From Chloroflexota bacterium (GTDB lineage: Bacteria > Chloroflexota > UBA5177 > JANWHV01): a stretch of DNA of 10,564 nucleotides. Below are positions 6,809 to 10,564 of the stretch, piece by piece (the stretch's first letter is position 1; every line of letters starts with the position of its first letter). Location of the stretch: NCBI GenBank assembly GCA_028287725.1, contig JAQBPC010000680.1:1-10564 (forward strand). The letters run 5' to 3'. The notes below the pieces were generated by a model. That model saw only the letters and a program-made list of their open reading frames with translations, had not been told where the DNA came from and searched no databases. Made by a program: the position numbers and the translations under genes.

Positions 6809-6877
6809 CGTGGCCCTGTGAGCCGCACGCAGCAGGTGTCGCCGAGCGGCCGCTCTTCCGGGAACTCGTCGCACGCG

Positions 6878-7888
6878 TTACCGCTGCGCGGTCTGCGGGT
6901 CGCGATCCCGGGGTAGGCTGTACCACGCCTCGTCGCAGGCCCGCAGCTCCTCCTCGTCCAGCGTCAGATCGACCGCGGCCAGGCTCTCACGCAACTGGTC
7001 AGGCTCGCTCGCCCCAATGATTGCGCTCGTGATGCCAGGCCGCGCCAGTACCCAGGCCAACGCAACCTGCGTAAGCGATTTGCCGCGTGACTCCACAAAT
7101 GTGGCCAGTCGATCGACGACGTCGAACACCTCATCGTTCCAGTACCGCTTGCGATACAGCTCGCCGGCCCGATCGAGCGTAAAGCGCGTGCCCTGTTGCA
7201 GCTCGCGCATACCCTGGTAGCGCCCGGTGAGCATACCGCCGGCAAGCGGGTTGTAGGCGATGATGCCCAGACCGTGGGCCTGGCACAGCGGCACGATCTC
7301 ATCTTCTATCATGCGGAACAGGATGTTGTAACGCGGCTGGTCGCAGTCGTAGCGCGCCAGGTCGTGCGTCGTGCTTGTCCAAATGGCGTCGGCGAGGCGC
7401 CAGGCCGGGTAATTCGAGCAGCCAATGTAGCGGACTTTGCCGCTCTCAACCAGACTATCGAACGCGCGTAGCGTCTCATCAATCGGGGTCGTTGGGTCTG
7501 GAGCATGGGCCTGGTAGAGGTCGATGTAGTCGATACCCATGCGCCGGAGACTGGCCTCGCAGGCCGCGATGATATGCTTGCGGGAAAGACCTTCGTCATT
7601 AGGATTCGGACCCGTCCGGCCGTAGCACTTGGTCGCCACCACCATACGATCGCGCGCGTGCCGCTCCCGGAGCCAGTGCCCTACGATTTCCTCGGTTCGA
7701 CCAACCGTGGATAGGTCGCCACCGAGAGGATAGGCATCAGCGGTGTCGATGAAATTTACGCCTGCCTTATCGGCGACATCCATAATGGCGAATGCGGTCT
7801 CTTCATTTGCCTGGTTCCCGAAGGTCATTGTGCCCAGGCAGATCTCGCTCACTTTGAGGCCGGTACGGCCGAGTTGCTTGGTCTTCAT
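6878..7888 (-). CDS. Aldo/keto reductase
   Basis: This is an NADPH-dependent (beta/alpha)8-barrel oxidoreductase of the AKR superfamily, in the YhdN/Tas/potassium-channel beta-subunit-like group. The substrate cannot be told from sequence. It opens MKTKQLGRTGLKVSEICLGT, typical of this group. The catalytic tetrad is visible: Asp48 (NFIDTADAY), Tyr53, Lys87 (VATKCYG) and His128 (LYQAHAPD). Further signatures are YIGCSNYPAWRL, IIAYNPLAGGMLTGRY and the NADP phosphate-binding C-terminal segment SAIIGASEPDQL. The length of 336 aa is normal, with no signal peptide. ATG 7888 is preceded by AAGGAG at 6-nt spacing, an excellent ribosome binding site. It is monocistronic here, convergent with the flavoprotein and divergent from the ASST-like gene. 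Confidence 0.95.
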   Translation of the reverse strand: MKTKQLGRTGLKVSEICLGTMTFGNQANEETAFAIMDVADKAGVNFIDTADAYPLGGDLSTVGRTEEIVGHWLRERHARDRMVVATKCYGRTGPNPNDEGLSRKHIIAACEASLRRMGIDYIDLYQAHAPDPTTPIDETLRAFDSLVESGKVRYIGCSNYPAWRLADAIWTSTTHDLARYDCDQPRYNILFRMIEDEIVPLCQAHGLGIIAYNPLAGGMLTGRYQGMRELQQGTRFTLDRAGELYRKRYWNDEVFDVVDRLATFVESRGKSLTQVALAWVLARPGITSAIIGASEPDQLRESLAAVDLTLDEEELRACDEAWYSLPRDRDPQTAQR

Positions 7889-8000
7889 GCTCGCTCCTTC
7901 TCCTGTCGGGTCACACCGGACGGCGCGTCACGACCTTGGCTCGCGAATGCAACATTCCGCGACCACCAACCGATGTGCCGCTTCGTATAACGTAACCCGA

Positions 8001-8029
8001 ATCATACGGGACGCATCAGGCAATGTCGC
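8001..8029 (-). promoter_or_regulatory. Candidate promoter for the aldo/keto reductase
   Basis: On the minus strand GCGACA (8029-8024) and TATGAT (8006-8001) are separated by exactly 17 nt, a fair -35 and a five-of-six -10. Transcription would begin near 7994, giving a leader of about 105 nt. It is judged by eye only. Confidence 0.3.
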
Positions 8030-8302
8030 AGCCTACGGCATGGAGCCTCGATCCTCCCGCAACACACCATCGGGCAATAGGTGCACTTCACGCCGACTGA
8101 TACCCTCACGAGATGTATGCTGATGCGTATCGAGACATATGCTTCGTCGCAACAGCAGTAACTCGCTAAGCCGGCCAGGCTCGGTTCGAGTGGTGCGGGC
8201 GTGAAGCATGCCACGAGTAGTGCGCTGTCTAAGGTGATGGGGTCCATCCAAATGATTATGGTACTCACCGTCGCTGGCCTTGCCATGGGGTTGCGGGGCG
8301 CC

Positions 8303-8342
8303 TTGTCATGCTCTTGTCATCAAGTTGTCATGTTCGCGTCAT
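8303..8342 (+). promoter_or_regulatory. Doubled PHO box (four 7-bp direct repeats, 11-nt period)
   Basis: TTGTCAT occurs at 8303, 8314 and 8325 and GCGTCAT at 8336, each separated by 4 nt, so the period is exactly 11. The PhoB-binding PHO box is two 7-bp direct repeats of the type CTGTCAT separated by 4 bp, one per DNA-binding domain on one face of the helix. Four units therefore equal two adjacent PHO boxes. A -10-like TACCAT at 8353-8358 begins 10 nt after the last repeat, as in PhoB-activated promoters where the box replaces the -35. This predicts a start near 8365 and induction of the downstream gene when phosphate is scarce. Confidence 0.8.
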
Positions 8343-8352
8343 AAAGCACCTG

Positions 8353-8358
8353 TACCAT
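8353..8358 (+). promoter_or_regulatory. Candidate -10 of a PhoB-activated promoter
   Basis: TACCAT matches four of six TATAAT positions and lies 10 nt after the last PHO repeat. No canonical -35 is present, as is usual where PhoB recruits the polymerase. The predicted leader to the TTG start is about 90 nt. Confidence 0.45.
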
Positions 8359-8454
8359 TGCTGCAACTTATTGACCAGCTAAAGTGGACTGCCTGGGCTG
8401 GGAAGATCTGTTCCGCAGGTCAATGTACGACCTGGGAAATGAAAGGGAAATACG

Positions 8455-10320
8455 TTGCGCCGGCATCCATGGAGCGAGACCGAGCGAGTCTCACAGCGAA
8501 CTGCACGCCTCCTGTCGAATCCGATCCAAGAACCGGTGCGATGGAGCGCCGCCATTCTCCTGGCGCTGACTTTTCTGAGGCCGGTGTCCGCGTCAGCAGC
8601 GGCGCCTTCTGCTTCGCCTAGCGTTACCGTGAAACCCAGTCTGCAGTCGGGCCAACCGGTGGGTACCGCGATCACCTGGAATGCAAAGGTGACGGGAATC
8701 AAAAACGCGGTCTACCGCTTCAGCGTGGGCCCGCTCCATGGTCCTTCCCGCGTGGTGCGCGATTTCAGCCCCGCCGCCTCGGTCACTTGGGTGCTGCCGC
8801 ACGAAGGCACCTACAGCATTCGGGCCACAGTAAAAAGCGGCTTCGCTGCCACGGGCACGACTGAAGGCTTGTCCACATACACGGCCGCCTCGCGCGTCAA
8901 GGGAACGAGCGCCGTCGTGAGCGTGACCGCCAATCCGCTCGTCGCCCTCTATAGCGCGCCTGCATGTGCGCGCGGCACGGTTACCGTGATGTTCCGCTCT
9001 GTGAAAGCTTCGACCTGGCAATCCACGTCCCCACAGCCCTGCACCGCGGAACACAGCGTGAATGTTTTCGTCGCTGGGATGCAGAAGAGCTCCCAATATC
9101 TCTTGCGACACGTCGTGACCGATGGGAAGCAGAGCACAACCTCCGCTGCGCTTAGCTTCAACACTGGGAAGCCGTCGACCGCATTGAAGATTTCGTCGTT
9201 TACCGTGAAGCATCCCGCAACCTCCGACACCGACGAGACGTTGCCGGTGCTGTTCCATTCCCTGCTCCCTAATCTCTCGCCGACTATCGCCAATCCAGTG
9301 GCGACAGACCTGAGCGGGAACGTCATCTGGTACTACGACACGCTGCGATCCGGCCTTGCCATGGTGTGGCCGCTGCGCATGGCGTCGGCGAATACGTTTT
9401 TCGTGGTTGGGCGAGACCGCTACCGCACCTCCGGCGATAACGTGTTCCGCGAGGTCGATCTTGCCGGCAACACCGTGCGCGAGACTAACGTCTCCGCGGT
9501 CAACGCGCAGTTGGCGACTCGCAAGCAGGAAGCCATCTATGGGTTCCATCATGATGCGCTGAGCCTCCCGAATGGTGACACCGCCGTGATTGGCGCTACC
9601 CAGGCCAAGGTCAGCGGCCATAACGTGATGGGCGACATGATCGTTGTCCTGGATGCCAACTTCAAGGTGGTGTGGACGTGGGACGCTTTCGATTACCTTG
9701 ATCCAAGCCGACAAGTCGAGGCCGGCGACAAGTGTGGCGTCACCTATCCTGGCGGACTCTGTCCTCTACCCGATCCGAACGCCATAGACTGGCTTCACTC
9801 GAATAGCCTCGGATGGTCGCCGCAGGACAATGACTTGACGATGTCGCTGCGGCATCAGGACTGGGTGATCAAGATCGATTATCAGGGTGGCCACGGCACC
9901 GGCAAAGTGGTTTGGCGCCTGGGCAAGGGCGGCGACTTCACGATCACCTCAACGGATGCCAATCCATGGTTTTCACATCAGCACGATGCGCACTTCATCG
10001 ACGCCAATACGCTGGTGCTCTTCGATAACGGCAACACGCGCTGTAAAAATGGCTCTGTCAAAGGCTGTAACAGCCGCGGACAGGTATTGAAGCTGGACGA
10101 AAAGCACCACGTCGCTACGTCGCTGCTCAACGTCGACCTTGGCGTCTACGCGCTGGCTCTTGGCAGCGCCCAGTTACTGAACAATGGTGATCTTGACTTC
10201 CTTGCCGGAATCCCAAATGGGCGCGCGATCGAGGTTCGCTCCGCGGGATCGACAGGCTATGTGCTTGACAGCACCTCGGCGGAGTATCGGGCCTACCGCC
10301 TCAAGTCGCTACCAGGTTAA
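8455..10320 (+). CDS. Exported arylsulfotransferase (ASST)-like protein
   Basis: Family members transfer a sulfuryl group from one phenolic sulfate ester to another phenol through a transient sulfo-histidine, in the periplasm or outside. A start at TTG 8455 has AAGG 8 nt upstream; GTG 8536 would give a more typical short signal peptide (VRWSAAILLALTFLRPVSAS) but has no clear ribosome site. Numbering from TTG, the hydrophobic core is 31-41 with cleavage near 48-50. Two beta-sandwich-like N-terminal segments follow (about 55-150 and 155-245, the latter with ANPLVALYSAPAC). The catalytic beta-propeller then carries YGFHHD (His365/366), DWLHSNSLG (His448), MSLRHQ (Arg466) and FSHQHDAHF (His508/510). 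The His448-Arg466 spacing of 18 equals His356-Arg374 of E. coli ASST. Cysteines (CGVTYPGGLC, RCKNGSVKGC) suit an oxidising compartment. No dsbL/dsbI neighbours are present. The PHO box upstream suggests phosphate control. Confidence 0.87.
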   Translation: MRRHPWSETERVSQRTARLLSNPIQEPVRWSAAILLALTFLRPVSASAAAPSASPSVTVKPSLQSGQPVGTAITWNAKVTGIKNAVYRFSVGPLHGPSRVVRDFSPAASVTWVLPHEGTYSIRATVKSGFAATGTTEGLSTYTAASRVKGTSAVVSVTANPLVALYSAPACARGTVTVMFRSVKASTWQSTSPQPCTAEHSVNVFVAGMQKSSQYLLRHVVTDGKQSTTSAALSFNTGKPSTALKISSFTVKHPATSDTDETLPVLFHSLLPNLSPTIANPVATDLSGNVIWYYDTLRSGLAMVWPLRMASANTFFVVGRDRYRTSGDNVFREVDLAGNTVRETNVSAVNAQLATRKQEAIYGFHHDALSLPNGDTAVIGATQAKVSGHNVMGDMIVVLDANFKVVWTWDAFDYLDPSRQVEAGDKCGVTYPGGLCPLPDPNAIDWLHSNSLGWSPQDNDLTMSLRHQDWVIKIDYQGGHGTGKVVWRLGKGGDFTITSTDANPWFSHQHDAHFIDANTLVLFDNGNTRCKNGSVKGCNSRGQVLKLDEKHHVATSLLNVDLGVYALALGSAQLLNNGDLDFLAGIPNGRAIEVRSAGSTGYVLDSTSAEYRAYRLKSLPG

Positions 10321-10367
10321 TTGAAGCGCTGCCCCATGCGACACTGGTAATTACTGCCCGTACAAAT

Positions 10368-10405
10368 TGAATCCGCGGCCCAAGTGCACCTGGGCCGCGG
10401 ATTCA
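10368..10405. terminator. Perfect 15-bp hairpin after the ASST-like gene
   Basis: TGAATCCGCGGCCCA (10368-10382) and TGGGCCGCGGATTCA (10391-10405) form a perfect 15-bp GC-rich stem with an 8-nt loop. It lies 47 nt after the stop and between convergent genes. No T-tract follows on the plus strand, so termination may be bidirectional, or the stem may protect transcript ends. Confidence 0.7.
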
Positions 10406-10488
10406 TATGCGGGTTGAAAAGGGATCAGGCGCCCTGTGTGGTGGTATAGCAGTGAGCGGTTGAAACTGTTCCGCGGCGCGTGCCGGGT

Positions 10489-10564
10489 TTACCGCCGTGT
10501 AATGGCAGTTATCCCCGCGGCGCCAAGAGCGTCAGCCAACGTCTCGGCCATGATCTGGTAGCCG
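10489..10564 (-). CDS. C-terminal fragment of an unidentified protein
   Basis: The minus-strand frame is open from the right edge to a TAA at 10491-10489. It gives GYQIMAETLADALGAAGITA followed by ITRR and the stop, an amphipathic helix and a short strand. Third-position GC and the position after a bidirectional hairpin favour a real gene converging on the ASST-like gene. The fragment is too short to name. Confidence 0.45.
   Translation of the reverse strand, partial: GYQIMAETLADALGAAGITAITRR

Larger units (their letters stand above)
7889..8454. other. Gene-free divergent region with regulatory sites
   Basis: About 566 nt separate the aldo/keto reductase from the ASST-like gene. Several short open frames cross it on both strands, but none has a good ribosome binding site or a recognisable product. 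The right part carries the PHO-box array and a candidate -10, listed separately. A 6-bp stem (CAGGTC at 8416-8421, GACCTG at 8429-8434) lies in the predicted leader of the downstream gene, 20 nt before its TTG start. Confidence 0.55.

Noticed and set aside
7743..8286. Open frames on both strands between the reductase and ASST-like genes (7743-8123 plus, 8002-8286 minus)
   Set aside because: No ribosome sites or recognisable products; the left part of the plus frame is a shadow of the reductase gene, and the rest is promoter region.
8280..8621. 113-codon plus-strand frame overlapping the PHO box and the ASST signal region
   Set aside because: It runs through the regulatory repeats and is out of frame with the clear signal peptide; composition shows no protein character.
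8593..9714. Antisense open frame of 373 codons opposite the ASST-like gene
   Set aside because: The plus frame carries conserved catalytic motifs and a signal peptide; the antisense product is low-complexity R/G/H-rich and typical of a GC-rich shadow.

Overview
The window is about 10.5 kb of moderately GC-rich bacterial DNA, with Shine-Dalgarno-led genes and no rRNA, tRNA, prophage or transposase genes. The taxon cannot be fixed from the sequence. A proteobacterial/acidobacterial-type PHO box, an NAD-dependent RNA 2'-phosphotransferase, a GcvT-fused FAD dehydrogenase and a secreted arylsulfotransferase-like protein fit a free-living soil or water bacterium. The left 2.1 kb is less GC-rich and holds only small orphan genes, which suggests an accessory region.

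Layout. 1-2127, minus strand: four small genes of unknown function. One is cut by the left edge, and the others only faintly recall Imm40, DUF7674 and YxiG-like families, which often lie in toxin-immunity neighbourhoods. 2153-2701, minus: kptA (RNA 2'-phosphotransferase), upstream of the YxiG-like gene on the same strand. 2702-3339: no gene, but a mosaic of 9-nt period repeats inside ~108-nt tandem units, with one inverted copy. 3340-3957, minus: tag (3-methyladenine DNA glycosylase I). 3958-4294: divergent intergenic region with inverted AT-rich motifs and a candidate promoter. 4295-6745, plus: a dimethylglycine/sarcosine dehydrogenase-like flavoprotein fused to a folate-binding GcvT module. 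6777-6808: perfect hairpin between convergent genes. 6878-7888, minus: aldo/keto reductase. 7889-8454: intergenic region containing four 7-bp repeats at exact 11-nt spacing, which is the architecture of a doubled PHO box. 8455-10320, plus: exported arylsulfotransferase (ASST)-like enzyme. 10368-10405: a second perfect hairpin. 10489-10564, minus: the C-terminal end of an unidentified gene.

The genes do not form one pathway. The most informative points are the PHO-box array placed correctly in front of the exported ASST-like gene, which predicts control by phosphate starvation, and the cluster of small immunity-like genes downstream of kptA. I see no strong evidence for a wholly new multi-gene system.
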